Positions 16,851-26,620 are shown, counted from the first letter of the stretch. The stretch is 40,715 nucleotides of DNA from an uncultured Prevotellaceae bacterium (GCA_902770635.1 CACXTX010000012.1:1-40715); one strand, 5' to 3'. The notes: a model not told the origin generated them from the sequence alone. Numbers and translations are program-made.

Positions 16851-19571
16851 ATGAAGATGAAAAAAACTATAATCATTACTGCTGCATTAGCGATAGCAAT
16901 GAACAGTACAGCACAAAATCCATTTGTGCAGACTTGGTTTACGAGTGATCCTGCCCCTATGGTTCATAACAACAGGATGTATGTCTATACGGGTCACGAT
17001 GAAGACAACGCCGACTTCTTCTGGATGCAGGAATGGCGAATATATTCAACGGACGATATGGTAAATTGGCAAGATCATGGTTCACCATTAGCTCTGGAGA
17101 GTTTCTCTTGGGCGGATGACAGGGCTTGGGCATCACAATGCGTGGAACGTGATGGGAAATTCTATTGGTATATTTGTGCCCATTCCAAGCTATCCAATGG
17201 GATGGCTATCGGTGTCGCCGTAAGTGACACGCCGACAGGTCCTTTCAGAGATGCTATCGGCAAGCCTTTGTTCGAAAATGGAAGTTGGGACCACATAGAC
17301 CCAACAGTTTTGATTGATGAAGATGGACAAGCATGGCTGATGTGGGGAAATCCACAGTGCTACTATCTGAGGTTGAATCGCGACATGATTTCGTATAGTG
17401 GAGAACTGGGCCGTCTGGACATGACAGAGGAAGCTTTTGGAGGTCCCATGATGAGTCAGCGTGAGAAAGGAAAGAAATACAAAGACTCCTATGTAGAAGG
17501 CCCTTGGCTTACAAAACGCAATGGCACCTACCAATTACTCTATGCAGCTGGTGGTGTTCCCGAGCACATCTCTTACAGCACAGCTTCTTCACCTACGGGT
17601 CCTTGGAAATATGCTGGTGAGATTATGCCTTTGAGCAATACCAACTCGTTTACCAACCACTGTGGTGTAGCAGACTACAAAGGGCACTCCTACTTCTTCT
17701 ATCATACTGGTAAGTTGCCCAACGGTGGTGGTTTTGGCCGTAGTGTAGCCGTTGAAGAGTTTAAATATAATGCAGATGGCAGTTTCCCAACCATCCTTCC
17801 TACAGAAGAAGGCGTTAAACCTGTAGGGAAATTTGATCCCTATCGTAAGGTGGAGGCTGAGACGATGGCTTTCTCGAAGGGGATAAAGACTGAACAGAAC
17901 AACGAAGTGGGTGTCTATGTCACAGACATTCACAATGGCGACTATATCAAGTTGCAGAACGTACATTTCTGTAATAAAGTACCTCGCACGTTCACTGCCC
18001 GTGTAGCAAGTGGCTTACGTGGTGGAAATATCGAGATACACCTTGACAGCATTGGTGGTAAATTGCTTGGCACAGTGAATGTTCCTGGTACTGGTGGTTG
18101 GGAAAAATGGCAGACGATTACCACAGACTTAACAGCTATTGCCACTGGTCATCATGACCTATATTTTGTATTCACAGGTCGCAAAGGACCCAAACTCTTT
18201 AACTTCGACTGGTGGGAGATGCGTGGAATGGAACAGGTTAATATGCCACTCTTCCAGACCAAGTACACCGCAGACCCCTCTCCTCTTGTTGTGGGCGATA
18301 CCTTATTCTTATACACATCACATGATGCTTCGCCAGAGGATATTCCCGACGAGAACGAGAAATCGTCAGCAGGTTTCTTCATGTACGATTGGCTGCTGTG
18401 GTCAACGACAGATATGGTGAACTGGACAGAACATGGTGCAGTTGCATCACTAAAGGATTTCCCTTGGCGGAGTCGTGAGAATGGGGCTTGGGCTATCCAG
18501 ACTGTTGAGCGCAACGGGAAATATTACCTCTATGCCCCACTACATGGTCATGGAATCGGAGTATTAGAAAGCGACTCACCCTATGGACCTTTTAAGGATC
18601 CTTTGGGAAAGCCTCTGGTTTGGGATCAGAGCAACTGGTTTGACATCGATCCCAGCGTATATACAGACGATGACGGACAGGCTTATATGTATTGGGGAAA
18701 CCCTCATACTTTCTGGGCTAAACTAGGCAACGACATGACCTCGCTCACAAGTAGCGTGACTAAGTTGCCACACATTCCAAACTATCAGGAAGGTCCCTGG
18801 TTCTACAAGCGTAATGGACATTATTATCTGGGCTTCGCCTCAACCTGTTGCCCAGAAGCTTTGGGCTATGCGATGAGCGATAGTCCTACAGGTCCATGGG
18901 AGTGGAAGGGTTATATCATGAAGCCCACTCCTCGCGATAGAGGCAATCATCCTGGCATTTGCGATTATAAGGGACACTCCTATGTCTTTGGACAGAATTA
19001 TGACCTCATGCATCTAGAGACTTTCGAACATCACGAGCGTCGTAGTGTTTCTGCAACGGAGATTACCTATAATGCTGATGGAACCATTCAGGAAGTTCCC
19101 TACTGGCTCGATCAGAAACCCATGAAACAGTTGCATTGGCTCAATCCCTATCAGCGTGTAGAGGCTGAGACTATGGCATGGGGCTACGGACTGAAGACAG
19201 CCAAGATGGGAATCCCTAATACTGGCGTAGTTAAGGATATGCCGGAATCTACTGGTAAGCGTAACATGTATGTCTTTGACATCAACGATGGTGAATACAT
19301 CCGTTTGCGTGGTGTCGATTTTGGCAAAGGAGCCAAACAATTTGCCATCACCTCTTCCGCAGCAGCCAATGCCGGTTGTACCATTACCCTGCGACTTGAC
19401 AGCAATAACGGTCCCGTTGTCGGCACATTGGCTGTCAAGAGTACAGGCAGCATAGAAAAATACCGCACATTTACCACAAAGGTTAAAGAAGCTACAGGTG
19501 TTCACGACCTATACATTTGTTTCAGCCGCGCCCAAGGCGACATTCATCTCGACTGGTGGCAGTTTAAATAA
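16851..19571 (+). CDS. Tandem GH43-CBM6-GH43-CBM6 glycoside hydrolase
   Basis: After a signal peptide (IIITAALAIAMNSTAQ) the 906-residue protein has two complete copies of one architecture. GH43 domain 1 spans about residues 24-330 with base Asp33 (SDPAP), Asp150 (HIDPTV) and acid Glu216 (YVEGPW). A CBM6-like domain follows (about 335-463, YRKVEAETMAF to FDWWEMRG). GH43 domain 2 spans about 470-760 with Asp475 (ADPSP), Asp600 (DIDPSV) and Glu647 (YQEGPW). A second CBM6 ends at DWWQFK. All three catalytic acids are kept in both copies, so both should be active. GH43 enzymes invert alpha-L-arabinofuranosides, beta-xylosides and related bonds, and CBM6 binds xylan or similar chains. The two halves have clearly diverged, so they may cut different linkages (inference). 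First gene of the seven-gene operon; GH31 follows after 12 bases. Confidence 0.9.
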   Translation: MKMKKTIIITAALAIAMNSTAQNPFVQTWFTSDPAPMVHNNRMYVYTGHDEDNADFFWMQEWRIYSTDDMVNWQDHGSPLALESFSWADDRAWASQCVERDGKFYWYICAHSKLSNGMAIGVAVSDTPTGPFRDAIGKPLFENGSWDHIDPTVLIDEDGQAWLMWGNPQCYYLRLNRDMISYSGELGRLDMTEEAFGGPMMSQREKGKKYKDSYVEGPWLTKRNGTYQLLYAAGGVPEHISYSTASSPTGPWKYAGEIMPLSNTNSFTNHCGVADYKGHSYFFYHTGKLPNGGGFGRSVAVEEFKYNADGSFPTILPTEEGVKPVGKFDPYRKVEAETMAFSKGIKTEQNNEVGVYVTDIHNGDYIKLQNVHFCNKVPRTFTARVASGLRGGNIEIHLDSIGGKLLGTVNVPGTGGWEKWQTITTDLTAIATGHHDLYFVFTGRKGPKLFNFDWWEMRGMEQVNMPLFQTKYTADPSPLVVGDTLFLYTSHDASPEDIPDENEKSSAGFFMYDWLLWSTTDMVNWTEHGAVASLKDFPWRSRENGAWAIQTVERNGKYYLYAPLHGHGIGVLESDSPYGPFKDPLGKPLVWDQSNWFDIDPSVYTDDDGQAYMYWGNPHTFWAKLGNDMTSLTSSVTKLPHIPNYQEGPWFYKRNGHYYLGFASTCCPEALGYAMSDSPTGPWEWKGYIMKPTPRDRGNHPGICDYKGHSYVFGQNYDLMHLETFEHHERRSVSATEITYNADGTIQEVPYWLDQKPMKQLHWLNPYQRVEAETMAWGYGLKTAKMGIPNTGVVKDMPESTGKRNMYVFDINDGEYIRLRGVDFGKGAKQFAITSSAAANAGCTITLRLDSNNGPVVGTLAVKSTGSIEKYRTFTTKVKEATGVHDLYICFSRAQGDIHLDWWQFK

Positions 19572-19583
19572 AGGATAGAATAT

Positions 19584-21764
19584 ATGATGAAAAGACTGAT
19601 TGCCTTCCTCGTAGTTTTTTGCAATATGCAATACCTCTTGGCCCAACAGCCTTTCGGACGAGGGGAGATAAGGGTTCAACAAGTGGCGGAGAATGCCGTC
19701 CGCATCCAGTATACTGAGGGTGAACAGCAGGAGGAACTACCCGACTGGCTCTATGTAAAGCACGAGACTATAAAGAATAGGAATCTTAAAGTAACGCTGG
19801 ACAAGAAACATCAACGTTTGTTCATCAAAGACAAAAGTGGAAAGACAATCTTTACAGCTACTCGTCATCAACTTGAGGGTAACGGGGCAAGCTTGACTTT
19901 TCAATCTCCCAAGGACGAGTGTCTGTTTGGGTTGGGCCAGTTTCAGGATGGATACAGCAATGTTCGAGGTCTGTCAAGACGTCTGACTCAGGTGAATACA
20001 CAAATCAGTCTTCCCATGCTTATCTCCAGCAAGGGATATGGCATCTTGTGGAACAATTATGGTTTGACGGATTTCAATCCTTGCCACCAGAGTGTAAAAT
20101 TGCAGAAGCGAAGTGGTATAGGAAAGCAGGAAGTAGTGAATGTTACGTCAACTGAAGGTGGCAAGAAAGAGGTTCGCGAGCGCCATATCTTCGAGGCTTC
20201 TATTGATATTACTGAGGCTGGTGACTATTCCCTGTTGCTGGATGTTGGTCAAAAGATGGCTCGTCGTCACAACCTTTGCATCGACGGGCAAACGGTCATT
20301 GAGATGCAAAACCTGTGGCTTCCACCTACTGCATCAAAGATTGTACATCTTTCGAAAGGTCATCATCAGCTCACTGCTGAGTTAACCAAGGACGACGTCC
20401 CCACCCTATATTATAATAAGGTAAAGGACGAGACCACTTTCCATTCGCCATTGGCCAATGCTGTGGACTATACCGTTTTCATTGGTTCTGCCGACGAAAT
20501 CATCGCTACATACCGCGAGCTGACAGGTCAGTGTCCCCCGATGCCTAAATGGGCTTTGGGCTATATCCACTGTCGTGAGCGTTTCCATAGCTCGCAGGAA
20601 ATCCTTGAGACAGCCAACCGTTTTCGCCAAGAGAAATTGCCCATCAGCATGATAGTGCAAGACTGGCAGTATTGGGGGAAACACGGATGGAACTCTATGC
20701 AGTTTGATGAAGAACACTATCCAGACCCCAAGGCCTTGACGGATAGCTTGCATAAGATGAATATCCGCCTGATGCTAAGTGTCTGGTCAAAAATTGACAA
20801 AAACTCAGAAGTGGGACGCCAAATGGAGCGCGACAAGTATTATATTCCCGGCACAGACTGGATTGATTTCTTCAACCCTCAGGCAGCAGCCTCCTACTGG
20901 CAGAACTTCCGCGAACGGTTGCTTCACTTGGGCATTGATGCTTGGTGGCAGGATGCTACAGAACCAGAAAATGATGATCTGGTGGGACGTCGTGTCAACA
21001 ATGGACGTTGGAGTGGCGAACAGGTGCGTAATGTCTATCCGTTATTAGTCAACAAGACGGTGTATGAAGGATTGGTAGCAGCTGGTCGTGAACCTATGAT
21101 TCTCACTCGTTGTGGATTCCCAGGCATCCAGCGTTATGGCTCTGCCCTATGGAGTGGCGATGTGGGCAACGACTGGGAAACTTTCCGTCGTCAGATTGTT
21201 GCTGGCTTAGGGGTTCAAGCTGCTGGTGTTCCTTGGTGGACCTACGATGCCGGCGGTTTCTTCCGTCCCGGTGATCAATACACCAATCAAGAATATATTG
21301 AACGCATGTTGCGCTGGATAGAGTTGAGCGTTTATCTGCCCTTAATGCGTGTTCATGGATATATGAGCAACACAGAGCCTTGGAACTATGGCGCAGAAGC
21401 CCAACAAATTATCGCTGAGTGTCTGAAGGAACGCGAGAAATTGCGTCCTTACATCGAACAGTGTGCAGAGCGTGTAACCAAAGAAGGATATACCATCATG
21501 CGTCCTCTCGTCTTTGACTTTGCCAACGATGCAGAGGCATTGAAACAGAAATACGAATATATGTTTGGGCCTTCCCTGCTGATTAGTCCTGTCACAGAAC
21601 CTGGTGCCAAAGAGTGGAAGACCTATCTCCCCAAGAACAAAGAAGGCTGGAAAGACTATCGTACAGGACAGCATTACAAGGGCGGACAGTACGTGACAAC
21701 ACCAGTCACAAAAGCCTACATTCCCGTTTTTATCAAACAGACAGCCCAATGTGTGTTTTTATAA
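19584..21764 (+). CDS. GH31 alpha-glycosidase with PA14-like insert
   Basis: The 726-residue protein has a signal peptide (residues 1-20, ending QYLLAQ). A GH31 N-terminal beta domain is interrupted at about residues 200-285 by a PA14-like insert (EASIDITEAGDYSLLLDVGQ, then CIDGQTVIE). The catalytic barrel carries the nucleophile Asp457 in WWQDATEPE and the acid/base Asp526 in WSGDVGNDW, with a C-terminal beta domain after VHGYMSNTEPW. A PA14 insert in GH31 is known from Bacteroidetes alpha-xylosidases acting on xyloglucan oligosaccharides. Alpha-xylosidase is therefore a reasonable guess, but alpha-glucosidase or alpha-galactosidase activity cannot be excluded. The stop codon overlaps the start of the CE15-like gene by one base (TAATG). 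Confidence 0.88.
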   Translation: MMKRLIAFLVVFCNMQYLLAQQPFGRGEIRVQQVAENAVRIQYTEGEQQEELPDWLYVKHETIKNRNLKVTLDKKHQRLFIKDKSGKTIFTATRHQLEGNGASLTFQSPKDECLFGLGQFQDGYSNVRGLSRRLTQVNTQISLPMLISSKGYGILWNNYGLTDFNPCHQSVKLQKRSGIGKQEVVNVTSTEGGKKEVRERHIFEASIDITEAGDYSLLLDVGQKMARRHNLCIDGQTVIEMQNLWLPPTASKIVHLSKGHHQLTAELTKDDVPTLYYNKVKDETTFHSPLANAVDYTVFIGSADEIIATYRELTGQCPPMPKWALGYIHCRERFHSSQEILETANRFRQEKLPISMIVQDWQYWGKHGWNSMQFDEEHYPDPKALTDSLHKMNIRLMLSVWSKIDKNSEVGRQMERDKYYIPGTDWIDFFNPQAAASYWQNFRERLLHLGIDAWWQDATEPENDDLVGRRVNNGRWSGEQVRNVYPLLVNKTVYEGLVAAGREPMILTRCGFPGIQRYGSALWSGDVGNDWETFRRQIVAGLGVQAAGVPWWTYDAGGFFRPGDQYTNQEYIERMLRWIELSVYLPLMRVHGYMSNTEPWNYGAEAQQIIAECLKEREKLRPYIEQCAERVTKEGYTIMRPLVFDFANDAEALKQKYEYMFGPSLLISPVTEPGAKEWKTYLPKNKEGWKDYRTGQHYKGGQYVTTPVTKAYIPVFIKQTAQCVFL

Positions 21765-22960
21765 TGAACAAAGGAATCCACAATGCAACGAAACGGATGA
21801 TGATCACATTGTTGGTCGTCATGCTGGGAGCAACAGCCTGGTCCCAGACTATACCACTCGTATATAACACAGAAAATACGGGCAAGGAATATGCTGCTCC
21901 AAAAATGCCTGAGCCAAGCCAGTTACCCATTATCCGCGAACTGCCAAACCCTCTCGAAGGTGTCTGTAGCTTTGCTGACTGGACTAAGCGAAGGAGTGAT
22001 ATTGCCCACATGATTCAGCACTACAGCATCGGACAAAAACCTACTGTAGAGCCTCATCAGGTAAAAGCCCGCATGGAGGGTGATACGGCTTTGGTGGTTG
22101 ACGTTACAGTTAACGGAAAGGTGCTGACCCTCCGTTCTACGATTCGCTATCCCAAAGTGGAGAGACCACCGTATGCGCTCATGATTGGAACAAGCATGAT
22201 ATCGTTGCCCAAGAAACTGTTTGAGAATAGACCTATTGCCACCATGACTTTTCACGAGAGTCAGGTGAACGATTACTCACAATGGCGCAAGAATCACCAC
22301 GACAGAGGCGAACACCCCTTTGACACGCTCTACCCTCACCTGAAAGATAATGGTGCTTACAGCGAATGGGCCTGGGGATTAAGCAGACTGATCGACGGAC
22401 TGCAACAACTGGGAGATGAGGTGACGAAAATAGACACAAAGCATATTGGCGTGACAGGCTGTTCGTATGCAGGTAAGATAGCTTTGTACTGTGGTGCCTT
22501 CGACGAGCGTGTCGCATTGACCATTGCACAAGAGCCGGGAGGAGGTGGTGCTGCTGCATGGCGTGCATCCTATCCAGAAGACAAGGTTGAAAATCTGGAT
22601 AAAACAGACTATCACTGGTTCTTGGAAAGCCAGTTGACTAACTTTGGTGGTGAAAAGGTCTATCGCCTACCCTATGATCAGCATGAGCTTTGTGCGATGA
22701 TATGTCCTCGCGCTTTACTATTGCTGGGTAATCCCGACTTCAAATGGCTGGCTGACGATGCGATGCTGGTGTCAGCTCAAGCAGCCAAAAAGGTTTGGGA
22801 GCGTTTTGGCATAGCTGACCGCATGGGATGGAGCATCGTTGGGGGACATGGACATTGTCAGTTACCCGAATCCCAATGGCCTGAGGTGCAGGCATTCATC
22901 GACCGTTTTCTGTTAGGACGCGATACTAACACCAATGACATTCGAGTATATTCAAAATAA
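21764..22960 (+). CDS. CE15-like glucuronoyl esterase
   Basis: The 398-residue product starts at the ATG overlapping the GH31 stop codon; a longer in-frame start at 21614 lies inside GH31 and is rejected. A signal peptide ends near LGATAWSQ. The alpha/beta-hydrolase core has the nucleophile Ser234 in TGCSYAGKIALYCGAFDERV, a typical CE15 stretch followed by LTIAQEPGGGG. The catalytic His364 is in GHGHCQLPESQWP, matching the HCQxP motif of the family. Fungal enzymes have Arg after the Ser (GCSRxGK); Tyr here is a bacterial-type variant. CE15 enzymes cut ester bonds between lignin alcohols and the 4-O-methyl-glucuronic acid of xylan. Its presence is the strongest hint that this operon works on glucuronoxylan. 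Confidence 0.82.
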   Translation: MNKGIHNATKRMMITLLVVMLGATAWSQTIPLVYNTENTGKEYAAPKMPEPSQLPIIRELPNPLEGVCSFADWTKRRSDIAHMIQHYSIGQKPTVEPHQVKARMEGDTALVVDVTVNGKVLTLRSTIRYPKVERPPYALMIGTSMISLPKKLFENRPIATMTFHESQVNDYSQWRKNHHDRGEHPFDTLYPHLKDNGAYSEWAWGLSRLIDGLQQLGDEVTKIDTKHIGVTGCSYAGKIALYCGAFDERVALTIAQEPGGGGAAAWRASYPEDKVENLDKTDYHWFLESQLTNFGGEKVYRLPYDQHELCAMICPRALLLLGNPDFKWLADDAMLVSAQAAKKVWERFGIADRMGWSIVGGHGHCQLPESQWPEVQAFIDRFLLGRDTNTNDIRVYSK

Positions 22961-22967
22961 GTATAAG

Positions 22968-24791
22968 ATGAAAAAAACGCTATTATCTGTATGTATGCTA
23001 TGCCTCTCTGCTGTAGCAATGGCTCAGCCAACAGGTGGTTTTGGTGGTGTTCAGCAACAAGCAAAACTGGAAACCTCACAAGAGTGGAAGGATATCAACT
23101 ACGTGGGTGACGGTCAAACGTATCACACCTGCGACATCTACTTGCCCAAGCAGGAAAAAGACAGTTATCCCGTTGTGATTCACATCTACGGAAGTGCCTG
23201 GTTCAACAACAACGGAAAAGGGATGGCCGACCTGGGTACCATCGTCAAAAGTTTGTTAGATGCGGGCTATGCTGTGGTTTGCCCCAACCATCGTTCAAGT
23301 ATCGATGCCCCGTGGCCTGCCCAGATTAACGATATTCGAGCCGTAGTACGCTTTGTTCGCGGCGAGGCCAAGACCTATAAGTTTGACCCGTCGTTTATTG
23401 CCACCAGTGGCTTCTCATCAGGTGGCCATCTTGCCTCCATTACAGCTACTACCAGTGGTATGAAGACAGCAACGGTAGGAACTGTTACGCTAGACCTTGA
23501 GGGTAACTTGGGGAAATATACCAATCAGCCCAGCACTGTGAATGCGGCTTGCGACTGGTCTGGACCAGTAGATCTGACTGCAATGGACTGTGGCGAGCAC
23601 ATAACAATGGGTGCGGACAGCCCAGAAGATGTATTACTAAGGTCGAAAATCACGAAGGAGCCCGATAAGTACCTGAGTCTCAGTGCTACACAATATATCG
23701 ATCCCAAGGACCCTCCCATCATCATTTTCCATGGTGACAAAGATGGTGTGGTTCCTAATTGTCAGGGGAAGAAGTTCTTTGAATTGCTCAAGGCTGCAGG
23801 TGTCAAGACTGTGGCGACCTTCCCTGCTGAGGGCAATCATGGAGGACCTGAAATGTACACTCCAGAGAATCTGAAGAAGATGGTTTGTTTCTTGAACTGT
23901 GTCAGGGAAGGTGGCAAATGCAATAAAGGTTGCTGTCAGAAACAAGAACCTCGTCAGCGCATCATTGAGGATGGAGGTACGGGCGACTATAAAGCTGTTA
24001 TGAAAGAGGACACATCGCTCAGTCGTGAGCATACCATCTTTGTTCCACAAGACTTGACACCATTCGGTGCCAACAATCCGCTTCCTATCCTGGTTTGGGG
24101 TAACGGCGCTTGTGCCAACTCACCTTGGGAACATATGAATTTCCTCAATGAGATTGCCTCACATGGCTTTATTGTACTGGCTACGGGTGAGATTCCCATG
24201 GTGGACGAATGGTATAAAGGTCCAATGTCACGTGCTGATCAGCAAATTGAAAGCCTCAACTGGATTTTTGCCCAAAATGATAACCCCCAGTCACCATATT
24301 ATCAGAAGATAGACACTAAGCATGTCTGCATGGCAGGTATGTCATGTGGTGGACTGCAAACTCTCAGCAACTGTGAAGACCCGCGCATCACCACCATTAT
24401 GATTTGCAACAGTGGACTTTTCAAGCAAAGCACACTCCATCAGGCTGTTGGAGGAATGCCCATGCCTGAAAAGAGCAAATTGAAGGATATACATTGTCCC
24501 ATCATGTATATGTTGGGAGGTACCACTGATATTGCCTATGAGAATGGTATGGACGACTTCCATTTGATTAATCATGTACCTGCATGCGCCATCAACTATC
24601 CTGTAGGTCATGGTGGTACCTATCGCGAACCTCATGGTGGCGAATTTACCATCCCAGCTTTAGCCTGGCTCAACTGGCAATTAAAGGGTGACAAAGAAGC
24701 TAGAAAAATGTTTATTGGCAAGAAGCCCCAGCTTCTCCTGCGTAAAGACTGGACGCTCGAAGCCAACAAACTTTTTAAGAAGCTAAAATAA
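22968..24791 (+). CDS. Two-headed alpha/beta-hydrolase esterase
   Basis: The 607-residue protein has a signal peptide (LLSVCMLCLSAVAMAQ) and two alpha/beta-hydrolase domains. Domain 1 (about 35-312) resembles BD-FAE-type acetyl/feruloyl esterases acting on xylan: IYGSAWFNNN is the oxyanion region, Ser150 sits in GFSSG, an Asp in HGDKDG (257 or 259) and His291 in GNHGG. Domain 2 (about 340-600) is of a different branch, nearer chlorophyllase/PET-hydrolase-like folds: WGNGACANSP, Ser459 in GMSCG, Asp521 in GGTTDIAY and His548 in GHGGTY. Both triads look complete. The domains are joined by a Cys-rich linker (five Cys in residues 307-323). The likely role is removal of two kinds of acyl group, such as acetate and ferulate, from xylan side chains (inference). 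Seven bases separate it from the CE15-like gene. Confidence 0.83.
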   Translation: MKKTLLSVCMLCLSAVAMAQPTGGFGGVQQQAKLETSQEWKDINYVGDGQTYHTCDIYLPKQEKDSYPVVIHIYGSAWFNNNGKGMADLGTIVKSLLDAGYAVVCPNHRSSIDAPWPAQINDIRAVVRFVRGEAKTYKFDPSFIATSGFSSGGHLASITATTSGMKTATVGTVTLDLEGNLGKYTNQPSTVNAACDWSGPVDLTAMDCGEHITMGADSPEDVLLRSKITKEPDKYLSLSATQYIDPKDPPIIIFHGDKDGVVPNCQGKKFFELLKAAGVKTVATFPAEGNHGGPEMYTPENLKKMVCFLNCVREGGKCNKGCCQKQEPRQRIIEDGGTGDYKAVMKEDTSLSREHTIFVPQDLTPFGANNPLPILVWGNGACANSPWEHMNFLNEIASHGFIVLATGEIPMVDEWYKGPMSRADQQIESLNWIFAQNDNPQSPYYQKIDTKHVCMAGMSCGGLQTLSNCEDPRITTIMICNSGLFKQSTLHQAVGGMPMPEKSKLKDIHCPIMYMLGGTTDIAYENGMDDFHLINHVPACAINYPVGHGGTYREPHGGEFTIPALAWLNWQLKGDKEARKMFIGKKPQLLLRKDWTLEANKLFKKLK

Positions 24792-24813
24792 GATGGGGGC
24801 GAAATCATAAAGC

Positions 24814-26583
24814 ATGATGAAAAGACTACCAGCCTTGCCCTTTGCAATACTTGTATCGACATGGTTGCTGGCTTGCTCAGGCTATTGTCTGGCTATGCCT
24901 GTATCGCCCAACGGGAAACTGACTGTGAAACAAGACAGCAACCATCTGACGGTATATTACCAAAACCAGAAAACGCTGGACATAGATGTTTCTGCTAGAA
25001 CACCATTTCTGTTGGCTCGCAAGATAACTGATGACTATCAGATGTTGACTGGCAAGCGACTGCATTGTCATAACGAGGCCAACGAATACAGTAGTGGCAA
25101 TATGCTGTTACGAGTGTACAATGATGGTATTGCAATAAGGAATACAGAAGTTTCCTATCGCATTCCAGAAGGTACTAGGCGCTGGATGCAACAGTGGTGC
25201 GATTCGTATGAAGGTTTCTTCCCTCTCGACACGACGTATAAGGTGAAGCCTGTCCCTTCGTATAGTGGAATCTTCATGTCGGCAGAAGGGTGGAATAATC
25301 GTTGGGGCTATCCAGCCTTATTGGAGCCTCATGACGGAGTGTTTGTCTTGCTCTCTGAAGCGAACATTGAGCGAGAACAAAGTGCTTCTTGTCTATACAA
25401 TGAAGGCGAGCAATATAAGGTGGTAGCAGACCAGAGCTCCATCGCCCATACACCTTGGCGTGTGGCCATCATTGGTTCTTTGGCTGATGTAGTTGAATCC
25501 ACACTGGTGAGTGACGTCAGCGACCCTTGCAAGCTTAAGGATACCAGTTGGATAAAACCAGGTGTAGTATCGTGGATTTATTGGGCCTACAATCATGGTT
25601 CAAACGACTACAACATCATCAGGAAATACGTGGATATGGCACACGACCTGAGGTTGCCATACGTACTGATAGATGCAGAGTGGGACGAAATGAAGGATGG
25701 AAAGACCATCGAAGATGCAGTAAACTATGCCCAAGAACAGGGTGTGAAGCCCTTGATATGGTATAACTCGTCAGTAGGTTGGGTAGATGGTGCTCCCACG
25801 CCAAAGTTCCGTCTTAACAAGCCAGAAGATAGAGAGCGCGAATTTGCATGGCTTGAAAAGATGGGTGTAGCAGGCGTGAAGATTGACTTCTTCTCAGGTG
25901 ACACGCAACGGAATATGGACTATTGCATTGATTTGCTTGAAAGTGCTGCCCGCCATCACCTGTTAGTCAACTTCCATGGAGCCACCATCCCTCGCGGATG
26001 GCAACGTACATGGCCTAACCTAATGACTACAGAAGGAGTATATGGTGCCGAGTGGTATAATAATGTGGCGACATTTACAGACAAGGCCGCTTGCCATAAT
26101 GCCACATTGCCCTTCACCCGCAATGTCATCGGCCCTATGGACTACACCCCATGTACTTTCAGCGACTCCCAGCATCCGCATATCACCACGAAAGCCCACG
26201 AGTTGGCACTCACCGTTCTATTTGAGAGCGCTTTGCAACATCTGGCCGATCGCCCTGAAAGCTATATGAGTCAACCTCAGGAGGTGAAAGACTTCTTCAC
26301 TAATCTTCCTACTATCTGGGACGAGACGCATTTGTTGGCAGGTTATCCAGGAGAAAGTGTTGTTATGGCTAGGCGCAATGGAAGCACATGGTATATAGCG
26401 GGTATTAATGGTACTGATCAGGTCAAGAAACTGACCTTTGACATACAAGCCATCAGTAAACACCCAAACGGAACACTTTTCGCTGACACTTCAAAAGGCG
26501 GATGGAATATCCAATCGTTGAAAAAGTTGCCTTCCTCTATCACATGCCAGCCTCGCGGTGGCTTTATCATGATTATCCGATAA
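24814..26583 (+). CDS. GH97 glycoside hydrolase, retaining type
   Basis: The 589-residue protein is shorter than most GH97 enzymes (650-720), mainly through a compact N-terminal beta domain (residues 28-230). The catalytic barrel begins near PGVVSWIYWAYNHGSNDY. It carries Asp358 in GVKIDFFSGDTQ, the position of the nucleophile in retaining GH97 members (alpha-galactosidase or beta-L-arabinopyranosidase), whereas inverting alpha-glucosidases such as SusB use Glu residues. Glu407 (TTEGVYGAEW) is a candidate acid/base. The N-terminus could be a normal or a lipoprotein signal (WLLACSGYC; position -2 is poor for a lipobox). In the operon it would remove terminal galactose or similar caps from side chains (inference). 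The next gene starts 37 bases downstream. Confidence 0.85.
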   Translation: MMKRLPALPFAILVSTWLLACSGYCLAMPVSPNGKLTVKQDSNHLTVYYQNQKTLDIDVSARTPFLLARKITDDYQMLTGKRLHCHNEANEYSSGNMLLRVYNDGIAIRNTEVSYRIPEGTRRWMQQWCDSYEGFFPLDTTYKVKPVPSYSGIFMSAEGWNNRWGYPALLEPHDGVFVLLSEANIEREQSASCLYNEGEQYKVVADQSSIAHTPWRVAIIGSLADVVESTLVSDVSDPCKLKDTSWIKPGVVSWIYWAYNHGSNDYNIIRKYVDMAHDLRLPYVLIDAEWDEMKDGKTIEDAVNYAQEQGVKPLIWYNSSVGWVDGAPTPKFRLNKPEDREREFAWLEKMGVAGVKIDFFSGDTQRNMDYCIDLLESAARHHLLVNFHGATIPRGWQRTWPNLMTTEGVYGAEWYNNVATFTDKAACHNATLPFTRNVIGPMDYTPCTFSDSQHPHITTKAHELALTVLFESALQHLADRPESYMSQPQEVKDFFTNLPTIWDETHLLAGYPGESVVMARRNGSTWYIAGINGTDQVKKLTFDIQAISKHPNGTLFADTSKGGWNIQSLKKLPSSITCQPRGGFIMIIR

Positions 26584-26620
26584 GAAACAGAAACATATTA
26601 AACTAGAAAACAATATTCTT

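Noticed and set aside
21614-21763. Longer start for the CE15-like gene
   Set aside because: It lies inside the GH31 coding sequence, and the shorter start directly precedes a normal signal peptide.
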